NCBI GenBank assembly: GCA_030825825.1 | Contig: JAPJPE010000039.1 | Span: 1-10,767, forward strand | From: Streptococcus sp. | Lineage (GTDB): Bacteria > Bacillota > Bacilli > Lactobacillales > Streptococcaceae | Direction: 5' to 3' | Length of the DNA stretch: 10,767 bases | Shown: positions 1 to 6,613 of the stretch, in pieces | Layout of the letters: the number at the start of each line of letters is the position of its first letter | Numbering within the stretch: the stretch's first letter is position 1 | The notes under the pieces: model-generated | What the model was told of the DNA's origin: nothing | The model's input: the letters and a program-made list of their open reading frames with translations, nothing else | Database searches by the model: none | Position numbers and translations under genes: made by a program

Positions 1-65
1 CCAATCACAGCCAACAGGAGGACAATTCCTAGCTGTTTTCCAACATAGCGAAGATTAGTTTTCAT
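1..65 (-). CDS. epuA: EpuA family small membrane protein, N-terminal fragment (runs off the left edge)
   Basis: Reading the minus strand from an ATG at 63-65 gives MKTNLRYVGKQLGIVLLLAV, then I-G to the window edge. This is a basic N-terminus followed by the start of a hydrophobic helix. It matches the start of the short, single-span EpuA proteins that I recall lying between murA and the nuclease gene endA in pneumococcus and relatives. Databases often label the family as a DNA-directed RNA polymerase beta subunit; its function is not established. The start lies inside murA, with an 11-base overlap in a different frame, and a GAGGA ribosome site sits 9 bases before the ATG. Together these suggest translational coupling to murA. 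Only 21 codons are visible, so the family call rests on this N-terminus and on gene order. The expected downstream neighbour endA is outside the window. Confidence 0.8.
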   Translation of the reverse strand, partial: MKTNLRYVGKQLGIVLLLAVI

Positions 66-1338
66 CGTCTGCTTCCTCTACACGTTTCACGTCTGCACCA
101 AGTGCCACCAATTTTTCATGGAATTGATAATAACCACGGTCTAAGTGACTTAATTTGCTGACCTTTGTTTCTCCTTCTGCCACTAAGCCCATCAAGACAA
201 GCGTTGCACTCGCACGCAAATCGGTCGACATGACCTCTGCACCTTGGAAGCTTTCACCTCCTACGATACGAGCTGTATCCCGCATAATATCTGAGTGAAC
301 GCCCATTCGACGCATCTCTTCTAAATGCTGGAAGCGATTCTCAAAGACGGTTTCAATCATGGTAGACTCACCTTTAGCCATGGCCATCAAGGCTGTGAAT
401 TGAGCCTGCATATCGGTTGGGAATCCTGGATACGGAAGAGTTTTAACGGTCACTGGACGGAGCTTACTGATATCCGATTGAATCCGAATTCCATTTTCTT
501 CTTCGGTTACTGTTACACCCATCTCCTGCATCTTAGACAGCAGCGGACGGTTGTGTTCCCAAATGGCATCTTCGATCAAGACATCTCCACCTGTCATAGC
601 CGCCCCAATCATAAAGGTTCCAGCTTCGATGCGGTCTTGTACAACATTGTGGTCTGCCCCGTGCAAGCTCTCCACACCGACGATGGTTAAGGTCTCAGTT
701 CCTGCCCCCTTGACAGTAGCTCCCATTTTGTTGAGCAAAAGAGCTAGGTCGACAATCTCAGGTTCCCGCGCAGCATTTTCAATCACGGTGACTCCATCAG
801 CCAAGGTTGCGGCCATCATAATATTTTGTGTCGCCCCTACTGATGGGAAGTCCATATAGATATGTGCTCCCTTGAGACGATCTGCTTTCGCTTCAATATA
901 GCCGGCCGTTTGTGTAATTTCAGCCCCCATGGCTTCCAGACCTTTGAGATGGAGGTCTATTGGACGACTACCGATCGTACAGCCGCCAGGCATGGAAACT
1001 TTAGCATGGCCATTGCGTGCCAAGACAGGACCCAAGACAACGATAGAGGCCCGCATCTTGCTCACATACTTATAAGGCGCTTCCTCTGATAATTTTTCTT
1101 GCGCATCTACGACAATCGTATTTTCTTCTTCATTGAAGGTCACTTGTGCATTCAAACCACGAACGACATTGTTCATTGTGAAGACATCTGATAAAACAGG
1201 GACATTTTTTAAGGTCGTCACGCCCTCACTTGCAAGGACTGTTGCAGCAAGAAGCGGAAGGACAGCGTTTTTTGCTCCTTCGATTTTGACAGTTCCAACT
1301 AGTCGATTATTTCCACCATTAACGATTATTTTTTCCAT
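55..1338 (-). CDS. murA: UDP-N-acetylglucosamine 1-carboxyvinyltransferase (MurA)
   Basis: MurA catalyses the first committed step of peptidoglycan synthesis in the cytoplasm, moving enolpyruvate from phosphoenolpyruvate to UDP-GlcNAc. The protein has 427 residues, the normal family length, and shows the repeated two-domain EPSP-synthase fold. Key residues are visible: K23-N24 near the N-terminus, the fosfomycin-target cysteine C120 in MPGGCTIGSRP, the catalytic aspartate D309 in GFPTDMQAQ, and R401 in the LDRGY motif. Low-GC Gram-positives usually carry two paralogues; the epuA neighbour points to the copy often called murA1 (murZ in some recent pneumococcal work). Only this copy is in the window, so the paralogue name is an inference. 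The ATG start has a GGAG 11 bases upstream, a rather long spacing. An extended -10 promoter lies about 40 bases upstream, so murA can probably be transcribed apart from the DUF1146 gene. Confidence 0.96.
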   Translation of the reverse strand: MEKIIVNGGNNRLVGTVKIEGAKNAVLPLLAATVLASEGVTTLKNVPVLSDVFTMNNVVRGLNAQVTFNEEENTIVVDAQEKLSEEAPYKYVSKMRASIVVLGPVLARNGHAKVSMPGGCTIGSRPIDLHLKGLEAMGAEITQTAGYIEAKADRLKGAHIYMDFPSVGATQNIMMAATLADGVTVIENAAREPEIVDLALLLNKMGATVKGAGTETLTIVGVESLHGADHNVVQDRIEAGTFMIGAAMTGGDVLIEDAIWEHNRPLLSKMQEMGVTVTEEENGIRIQSDISKLRPVTVKTLPYPGFPTDMQAQFTALMAMAKGESTMIETVFENRFQHLEEMRRMGVHSDIMRDTARIVGGESFQGAEVMSTDLRASATLVLMGLVAEGETKVSKLSHLDRGYYQFHEKLVALGADVKRVEEADDEN

Positions 1339-1374
1339 ACGGGATTGTTCTCCAATTTCTTAAAGTCACGCTTT

Positions 1375-1390
1375 CTATCATACCATATTT
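1375..1390 (-). promoter_or_regulatory. Extended -10 promoter for murA-epuA
   Basis: The minus strand has TATGGTATGAT at 1377-1387, an exact TnTGnTATGAT extended -10 element, in the 66-base gap between the DUF1146 stop codon and the murA start. No good -35 hexamer sits 16-18 bases upstream, which is common for extended -10 promoters in streptococci. The predicted start is near 1370, giving a leader of about 32 bases that contains the GGAG ribosome site. The 16-base block AAATATGGTATGATAG is nearly identical to the one in front of the DUF1146 gene at 1640-1655. The promoter is predicted from sequence only. Confidence 0.6.
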
Positions 1391-1404
1391 TTGATAAAAT
1401 GTGG

Positions 1405-1635
1405 CTAGAATTGGCCAATAAAAATCTGCCGACTCATCTCATACACGCTGATAAAAAATGAGCTGGCTAGATAGCCGATTCCAATGCTGAGCATCAAGAT
1501 CAAAAAACGGATTTTAACAGCATTTTCAGTACTTACTTTTAAAAACTTTTCCCATTGAACTAGGTTCAACAATAGGTAATAGGCAAAAAAGATAAACAAT
1601 AAATGGCTTGAAAAGTTAAAAATCATTTGGATCAT
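1405..1635 (-). CDS. DUF1146 (YwzB-like) small integral membrane protein
   Basis: This 76-residue protein has two hydrophobic segments, at about residues 8-27 and 43-64, separated by a short polar stretch containing QWEKFLKVSTENAVKIR. Size, topology and position between atpC and murA match the DUF1146/YwzB family of conserved Firmicute membrane proteins, whose function is unknown. No catalytic motif is visible. The start is uncertain: ATG at 1635 gives 76 residues, and an in-frame ATG at 1626 would give 73. Neither has a recognisable ribosome site. A consensus TATAAT lies only 6 bases upstream of the first ATG, so the message may be leaderless. It follows the atp terminator, so it should not depend on the atp promoter, and it probably heads a unit that continues into murA. 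The protein is probably real because of its conserved context and composition. Confidence 0.85.
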   Translation of the reverse strand: MIQMIFNFSSHLLFIFFAYYLLLNLVQWEKFLKVSTENAVKIRFLILMLSIGIGYLASSFFISVYEMSRQIFIGQF

Positions 1636-1639
1636 ACAG

Positions 1640-1655
1640 CTATTATACCATATTT
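1640..1655 (-). promoter_or_regulatory. Extended -10 promoter abutting the DUF1146 start
   Basis: The minus strand carries TATGGTATAAT (TATAAT at 1642-1647), a perfect TnTGn extended -10 with a consensus hexamer. Only six bases separate the hexamer from the ATG at 1633-1635, which places the predicted transcription start on the A of that ATG. The -35 position is occupied by purine-rich repeat sequence with no TTGACA-like hexamer. Confidence 0.65.
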
Positions 1656-1685
1656 GATTCTCACTTTCTTCTTTTGATTCTCACT
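1653..1685 (-). repeat. Pair of perfect 13-bp direct repeats upstream of the DUF1146 promoter
   Basis: The 13-mer AGTGAGAATCAAA (minus-strand sense) occurs at 1673-1685 and again at 1653-1665, a period of exactly 20 bp with a 7-bp spacer. The proximal copy runs into the extended -10 element and covers the -35 region; the distal copy ends 4 bp from the atp terminator stem. A two-helical-turn period upstream of a promoter lacking a -35 box would suit a regulator binding one face of the DNA. A neutral local duplication is the main alternative. Confidence 0.7.
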
Positions 1686-1689
1686 CAAC

Positions 1690-1727
1690 AAAAATAAGGC
1701 GAGGACAAGACCTCTACCTTATTTTTT
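1690..1727 (-). terminator. Intrinsic terminator of the atp operon
   Basis: An outer stem pairs AAAAATAAGG (1690-1699) with CCTTATTTTT (1717-1726). An inner GAGG/CCTC stem (1701-1704 with 1711-1714) is closed by a 6-base loop, with a 1-by-2 internal mismatch between the two stems. Read on the minus strand, the hairpin ends in a T run and begins about 7 bases after the atpC stop codon. The outer A/T arms make it look bidirectional, but no convergent plus-strand gene is present, so its role is to end atpEBFHAGDC transcription. Confidence 0.88.
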
Positions 1728-1733
1728 AATATA

Positions 1734-2153
1734 TTATAAACGATTTCCGACATTAATCCGGTTAATGGCGCGTTGAAGAGCAATTTTAGCACGACGTTCC
1801 ATATCAACCGAATGCTGATCTTTGGCTTCTTCAATCGCTTTTTCAGCTCGCAGTTTAGCACGTTCTGCGCGACTAATGTCGATATCTCGAGCACGTTCGG
1901 CAGAATCGGCAACAATGGTAATAACATTATCTGCTACTTCGATAATCCCCCCATTGACTGCAATCCAATCAATATGTTTGTCATCGTCGACACGACGAAC
2001 CTTTACTTGGTCTACAGCCAAAACCGCAATGGTATTGATATGATGAGGTAAAATCCCTAATTCACCATCAATTGTCTTGACAGATACAAATGCGGCATGA
2101 TGATCATAAACCAGTCCATCCGGTGTAACGATTTGGACGTTCATTTGACTCAT
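1734..2153 (-). CDS. atpC: F1Fo ATP synthase epsilon subunit
   Basis: Epsilon is the F1 rotor-stalk subunit that couples gamma to the c-ring and can inhibit ATP hydrolysis through its C-terminal helices. The 139-residue length is normal. The N-terminal beta domain begins with the typical VQIVTPDGLVYD and contains DGELGILPHH near residues 29-38. The C-terminal two-helix region (about 87-136) contains IDISRA at 91-96, which fits the I/L-D-x-x-R-A motif that binds ATP in epsilon of Bacillus-type enzymes. ATP sensing here is therefore plausible but inferred. The ATG at 2153 is preferred over the one three codons later because an AGAGGTG ribosome site precedes it by 5 bases. The gene starts 13 bases after atpD and is the last of the operon, followed at once by the terminator. 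Confidence 0.97.
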   Translation of the reverse strand: MSQMNVQIVTPDGLVYDHHAAFVSVKTIDGELGILPHHINTIAVLAVDQVKVRRVDDDKHIDWIAVNGGIIEVADNVITIVADSAERARDIDISRAERAKLRAEKAIEEAKDQHSVDMERRAKIALQRAINRINVGNRL

Positions 2154-2166
2154 CTTTCACCTCTTC

Positions 2167-3573
2167 TTAGAATCCCATTTTTTCAGCTTTGGCAATCACA
2201 TCTTCGATCGATCCAACACCACGGAAGGCATCTTCAGGAAGATGGTCATATTTTCCGTCCAAGATTTCTTTAAAACCACGAACAGTTTCTGCAACCGGTA
2301 CGTATGAACCAGGTTGACCGGTAAATTGTTCCGCAACGTTGAAGTTTTGTGACAAGAAGAATTGGATCCGGCGAGCACGAGCAACCAAGGTCTTTTCTTC
2401 GTCAGACAATTCATCCATCCCTAAGATCGCAATGATATCTTGCAATTCATGGTAACGTTGAAGGACGCGTTTGACCTCAGAAGCTACTGCATAGTGTTCT
2501 TCTCCTACGATTTCTGGAGAAAGGGCACGTGAGCTTGATGCCAATGGGTCCACCGCAGGGTAGATTCCCAATTGTACCAATTTACGTTCCAAGTTGGTTG
2601 TTGAATCCAAGTGGGCAAAGGCGGTTGCTGGCGCTGGGTCTGTATAGTCATCGGCTGGCACATAGATGGCTTGGATGGAAGTAACAGAACCTTTCTTCGT
2701 TGACGTAATCCGTTCTTGCAATTGACCCATTTCAGTTGCCAAAGTAGGTTGGTAACCAACGGCTGAAGGCATCCGTCCCAAAAGGGCTGATACTTCAGAT
2801 CCGGCTTGGGTGAAACGGAAGATATTGTCGATAAACAAGAGAACGTCCTGACCTTCGACATCACGGAAGTATTCCGCAATGGTCAAACCAGTCAAAGCAA
2901 CACGCATCCGTGCTCCAGGTGGCTCATTCATTTGTCCAAAGACCATGGCTGTTTTTTCAATAACGCCAGATTCTTTCATTTCCCAGTAAAGGTCATTCCC
3001 TTCACGTGTCCGTTCCCCAACACCGGTAAATACAGAAATACCACCGTGTTCTTGGGCAATATTATGGATTAATTCTTGAATCAAGACAGTCTTCCCAACT
3101 CCGGCACCACCGAAGAGTCCGACCTTCCCACCTTTCAAATAAGGGGCTAAGAGGTCAATGACCTTGATCCCTGTTTCAAGAATTTCTTCTGAAGTAGAGA
3201 GCTCGTCAAAGGATGGAGCTTTTTTGTGGATGGAGTCACGAGGAGCATCCTCAGCAAAAGGTTGATCCAAGTCAATGGTATCTCCAAGAACATTGAAGAC
3301 ACGTCCCAAGGTTTCTTTTCCGACTGGAACAGAGATTGGACGACCTGTGTCCAAGACTTCCATTCCACGTGTTAAACCATCGGTTGATTCCATGGCGATG
3401 GTCCGTACGACCCCATCACCAAGTTCCAAAGCTACTTCAAGAACGACTTTTGATTTTTGTTGGTCATTTTTATAGACTACAAGCGCATTATTGATCTCAG
3501 GAAGTTTATCTCCAACGGAAAAGGCAACGTCTACGACGGGACCTACGACCTGAGAAATTTTGCCTAAACTCAT
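2167..3573 (-). CDS. atpD: F1Fo ATP synthase beta subunit
   Basis: Beta is the catalytic F1 subunit that makes or hydrolyses ATP at the alpha-beta interfaces. It has 468 residues, full length. Visible motifs are Walker A GGAGVGKT (155-162), the catalytic glutamate E187 in GVGERTREGND, Walker B LLFIDN with D249, and the DELSDEE segment (387-393), which corresponds to the DELSEED lever that pushes the gamma stalk. The C-terminus ends in KAEKMGF. The ATG has a clear AGGAG six bases upstream. The 85-base gap from atpG is the longest inside the operon and carries a hairpin, while atpC follows after 13 bases. Nothing suggests a defect. Confidence 0.98.
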   Translation of the reverse strand: MSLGKISQVVGPVVDVAFSVGDKLPEINNALVVYKNDQQKSKVVLEVALELGDGVVRTIAMESTDGLTRGMEVLDTGRPISVPVGKETLGRVFNVLGDTIDLDQPFAEDAPRDSIHKKAPSFDELSTSEEILETGIKVIDLLAPYLKGGKVGLFGGAGVGKTVLIQELIHNIAQEHGGISVFTGVGERTREGNDLYWEMKESGVIEKTAMVFGQMNEPPGARMRVALTGLTIAEYFRDVEGQDVLLFIDNIFRFTQAGSEVSALLGRMPSAVGYQPTLATEMGQLQERITSTKKGSVTSIQAIYVPADDYTDPAPATAFAHLDSTTNLERKLVQLGIYPAVDPLASSSRALSPEIVGEEHYAVASEVKRVLQRYHELQDIIAILGMDELSDEEKTLVARARRIQFFLSQNFNVAEQFTGQPGSYVPVAETVRGFKEILDGKYDHLPEDAFRGVGSIEDVIAKAEKMGF

Positions 3574-3602
3574 GTCATTCTCCTATTCTAAGTAATTTCT
3601 AC

Positions 3603-3626
3603 TGCTCAAAAGTTCTCTTTCAAGCA
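3603..3626 (-). other. Intercistronic RNA hairpin between atpG and atpD
   Basis: In the minus-strand transcript, UGCUUGAAAG (3626-3617) pairs with CUUUUGAGCA (3612-3603) around an AGAA loop, giving a 10-bp stem with two adjacent wobble pairs. No U tract follows, so it is not an intrinsic terminator. It sits about 33 bases after the atpG stop and 30 bases before the atpD start, leaving the atpD ribosome site free. A role in mRNA processing or stability is possible but not shown. Confidence 0.5.
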
Positions 3627-3658
3627 TCTGTTTTTGTATTTAAAATTGTATCCGACAA

Positions 3659-4540
3659 CTATTCAAGGGCGCTAGCACCTGCAACGATTTCGGTAATTTC
3701 TTGTGTAATCGCTGCTTGACGAGCACGGTTGTATTGAATCGTTAATTCATCAATGACTTTCTTGGCATTGTCTGTTGCAGTTTGCATGGCCATCATCCCA
3801 GCAGCATTTTCAGCTGTTTTAGCATCAATAATGGCACCATAGATCATGCTTTCAGCAAATTGAGGAAGCAATTGATCCAAAATGGCATCTCGACTAGATT
3901 CCAATTCTAGATTCAATACATAGTCCTCATCCGCTTCATTTGGGTCCAAATCAATAATTGGAAGCATTTGTTCCACCCGCATTTGACTCGTCAAACTGTT
4001 GACGTGGTGGTTGTAACAGACGTACAACTCATCAAACAAGCCTTCCTGATACATTTGGACTGTTTTCGAAATGATCTTGCGAACTTCCTTAAAGCTAGGC
4101 TGATCAGGCAAACCACGCAATTCATAAACCGGCTGAATCCCACGGGCACGGAAGAAATCCGCACCGACGCTTCCAATACAGATCACTTCAAAGTCATCTC
4201 CAGTTGGATGGTATTCTGCCTTCATTTCCATCATGGTTTTAAGGATGGAGGCATTGTAACCTCCAACCAAACCACGATCGGATGTAATCACGATATAAGC
4301 TGTCTTTTTTACCGGGCGACTCACCAACATCGGATGGGACTTGGTATTTTCTGTTTCATGTCCATGGAGCAAGTCTGTTAAGAGCTTACGAACCTTAGCA
4401 GCATAAACCTGAAAATCCTTGGCTGCCTGCTCAGATTTACCAAGTTTGGCAGCGGACACCATCTGCATGGCATTGGTGATTTGACTGGTGTTTTTTGTGG
4501 ATGCAATTTTATTTTTAATATCATTTAATGAAACTGCCAT
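3659..4540 (-). CDS. atpG: F1Fo ATP synthase gamma subunit
   Basis: Gamma is the central rotating shaft of F1, joining the catalytic hexamer to epsilon and the c-ring. The 293-residue product has both conserved terminal helices. The N-terminal one contains IKNKIASTKNTSQITNAMQM, and the C-terminal one contains NRARQAAITQEITEIVAGA; together they form the coiled coil inside alpha3beta3. Between them is the Rossmann-like domain, including ITSDRGLVGGYN at about residue 85. The ATG at 4540 has AGGAG six bases upstream and follows the atpA stop after 15 bases. It is followed by the 85-base gap with a hairpin before atpD. Length is normal and no odd features were seen. Confidence 0.97.
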   Translation of the reverse strand: MAVSLNDIKNKIASTKNTSQITNAMQMVSAAKLGKSEQAAKDFQVYAAKVRKLLTDLLHGHETENTKSHPMLVSRPVKKTAYIVITSDRGLVGGYNASILKTMMEMKAEYHPTGDDFEVICIGSVGADFFRARGIQPVYELRGLPDQPSFKEVRKIISKTVQMYQEGLFDELYVCYNHHVNSLTSQMRVEQMLPIIDLDPNEADEDYVLNLELESSRDAILDQLLPQFAESMIYGAIIDAKTAENAAGMMAMQTATDNAKKVIDELTIQYNRARQAAITQEITEIVAGASALE

Positions 4541-4555
4541 CTTCCACTCCTATTT

Positions 4556-6061
4556 CTATTTGAAATTTGACTGGTTGACAAATTCAGTAAGGGCTGCATC
4601 CAGTTCTTCTTCTGCTGGAAGATCATGTGTCGAACGAATCGTCTCAAAGATTTGATGATAATGTGCTTCAAAGTAATCAAACAACTCTTCTTGGAAACGA
4701 AGAATGTCGTCTACTGGAACACTATCTAAGAAACCATGAGTCAAGGCATACAAGATCACGACTTGTTTTTCAACTGTCAATGGTTCATGAACAGGTTGTT
4801 TCAAGACTTCCACTGTCCGACGACCACGGTTCAATTTCGCTTGAGTGGCCGCATCCAAATCACTACCAAATTTCGTGAAGGCTTCCAACTCACGGTAGGA
4901 AGCGAGGTCGATACGAAGGGTACCAGCAACCTTCTTCATAGCCTTGATTTGAGCAGCTCCCCCTACACGAGATACAGAAGAACCTGCATCAATGGCTGGA
5001 CGAATACCAGCATTGAACAAACTATCTTGCAAGAAGATTTGTCCATCTGTGATCGAAATCACGTTGGTTGCGATATAAGCAGAAATATCTCCTGCTTGGG
5101 TTTCAATGATTGGAAGAGCTGTAATAGAGCCACCACCCAATTCATCTGAAACTTTAGCTGAACGTTCCAACAAACGGCTGTGGAGATAGAAGACATCCCC
5201 TGGGAAGGCTTCACGTCCTGGTGGACGACGAAGAAGAAGGGACAATTCACGGTAGGCTACGGCTTGTTTTGACAAATCATCATAGACGATCAAAACGTGT
5301 TTACCGTTATACATGAACTCTTCTGCCATGGCAACCCCGGCATAAGGTGCCAAGTAGAGCAATGGAGACGGTTGGGAAGCCGAAGCGGTTACCACAATCG
5401 TATAATCCATGGCTCCGTATTTACGAAGAGTTTCTACTTGCGTACGAACTGTTGATTCTTTTTGACCAATCGCCACATAGATACAGATCATGTCTTGACC
5501 CTTTTGGTTCAAGATGGTATCGATGGCAATCGAAGTTTTCCCTGTTTGACGGTCCCCGATAATCAATTCCCGTTGGCCACGTCCGATTGGAACGAGGGCA
5601 TCAATGGCTTTCAAACCAGTTTGTAGGGGTTCTGAGACAGATTTCCGTTGCATAACACCAGGAGCTGGTGTTTCAACTGGACGGAATTTATCTGTCACAA
5701 TCTCACCCAAACCATCTACTGGTTGGCCAAGTGGGTTGACAACCCGACCAATCAAGGCATCCCCTGCAGGGACTTCCATGATTTTACCTGTACGACGGAC
5801 AGAGTCTCCTTCACGAATATCCGTGAAATCACCCAAGATGATGATACCGACATCCGTTGTCTCTAAGTTTTGGGCCATCCCGTATGAGCCATTTTCAAAG
5901 ATCAACAACTCACCACTCATGGCATTTTCAAGACCATGAGCACGGGCAATCCCGTCACCAATGTAGGTTACAACACCTGTCTCAGTGACGTCAAAGTTTG
6001 GCTTGAAATTTTCAATTTGTTGCTTAATTAAAGCGCTGATTTCTTGTGCGTTAATCGCCAA
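4556..6061 (-). CDS. atpA: F1Fo ATP synthase alpha subunit (TTG start)
   Basis: Alpha forms the regulatory nucleotide sites of F1 and supplies the arginine finger to the catalytic sites. The 501-residue product carries Walker A GDRQTGKT (169-176), the Walker B-like VLIVYDDLSK (256-265), and the arginine finger R365 in SVSRVGGAAQ. The start codon is TTG: the bases at 6059-6061 give TTG-GCG-ATT-AAC, matching the usual MAINAQEIS N-terminus. The next in-frame Met is residue 48, too late to keep the N-terminal crown domain. The ribosome site is imperfect, AGTGGTG at 6068-6074, ending 6 bases from the TTG. The gene lies 15 bases after atpH, so coupling to atpH translation is likely. TTG with a weak site may hold initiation down relative to neighbours, which is an inference. 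Confidence 0.97.
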   Translation of the reverse strand: MAINAQEISALIKQQIENFKPNFDVTETGVVTYIGDGIARAHGLENAMSGELLIFENGSYGMAQNLETTDVGIIILGDFTDIREGDSVRRTGKIMEVPAGDALIGRVVNPLGQPVDGLGEIVTDKFRPVETPAPGVMQRKSVSEPLQTGLKAIDALVPIGRGQRELIIGDRQTGKTSIAIDTILNQKGQDMICIYVAIGQKESTVRTQVETLRKYGAMDYTIVVTASASQPSPLLYLAPYAGVAMAEEFMYNGKHVLIVYDDLSKQAVAYRELSLLLRRPPGREAFPGDVFYLHSRLLERSAKVSDELGGGSITALPIIETQAGDISAYIATNVISITDGQIFLQDSLFNAGIRPAIDAGSSVSRVGGAAQIKAMKKVAGTLRIDLASYRELEAFTKFGSDLDAATQAKLNRGRRTVEVLKQPVHEPLTVEKQVVILYALTHGFLDSVPVDDILRFQEELFDYFEAHYHQIFETIRSTHDLPAEEELDAALTEFVNQSNFK

Positions 6062-6076
6062 AATTCACACCACTTT

Positions 6077-6613
6077 CTATTTCAATTTAGATTTTATAAC
6101 TTGCAATTGGTGTTTGAGACTGGTATCCAACGTTTTATGATTGGCTGTCACGACAAAGCCACCAATTAAATCTGGATCGATCTTTTGTTGGATCGAGCGA
6201 ACTTGAATCCCAAATTTTCTTTCGATAATGGGGATTAGCTTTTGCTCTTGAACAGGATCCAAACCAGCAACCGTCGTAACAGTGACGACAAATGCGTTGC
6301 TCAACAGTTGAATCTGATCCAAACAAATCGTTACAATGTCATAAAATAAGGCTTCACGATGATTGAGAATAACCACTTCAATCAAATGGTCGAGTAATTG
6401 TGAATCCGAGGGTTGAAAAAGTCTGAGACTTTTTGCTTTCTCTTCATCCTCTACACCGATATGAGCTAAGAAGTTAGCAAGTCCAGTCTCTTCAAAAATA
6501 GCCTTGATTTGAGTCAATTTTTCAAAGACTAGGTCTTGTTCTCCTTTTTCAAAGACCAATTGAACAAAAGGCTGGGTATATTTCTCAATCACCATCAGTT
6601 GCTTTTTGTCCAT
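6077..6613 (-). CDS. atpH: F1Fo ATP synthase delta subunit
   Basis: Delta sits on top of F1 and ties it to the b-subunit stator stalk. The 178-residue product has the helical N-terminal domain (about 1-105, beginning KKQLMVIEKYTQPFVQLVFE) and the conserved C-terminal segment with the DPDLIGGFVV pattern near residues 146-155, which is diagnostic of the family. Delta diverges fast, so the N-terminal half is recognised mostly by position and helix pattern. The ATG overlaps the atpF stop as TAATG, sharing one base. The ribosome site AGGAG lies inside the last codons of atpF, seven bases before the ATG, a classic sign of translational coupling. Confidence 0.96.
   Translation of the reverse strand: MDKKQLMVIEKYTQPFVQLVFEKGEQDLVFEKLTQIKAIFEETGLANFLAHIGVEDEEKAKSLRLFQPSDSQLLDHLIEVVILNHREALFYDIVTICLDQIQLLSNAFVVTVTTVAGLDPVQEQKLIPIIERKFGIQVRSIQQKIDPDLIGGFVVTANHKTLDTSLKHQLQVIKSKLK

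Noticed and set aside
551..859. Plus-strand ORF of 102 codons opposite murA
   Set aside because: It lies fully antisense to the conserved murA coding region, its composition is that of a reverse-frame shadow, and no ribosome site or recognisable motif was seen.
1685..1927. Minus-strand ORF of 80 codons overlapping the end of atpC in another frame
   Set aside because: It runs through the atp terminator and shares DNA with a well-conserved gene in a different frame, so it is not credible.
3968..4381. Plus-strand ORF of 137 codons opposite atpG
   Set aside because: Antisense shadow of a full-length conserved gene; cysteine- and histidine-rich low-plausibility protein with no family resemblance.
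4736..5149. Plus-strand ORF of 137 codons opposite atpA
   Set aside because: Antisense shadow of atpA; no promoter, ribosome site or motif supports it.
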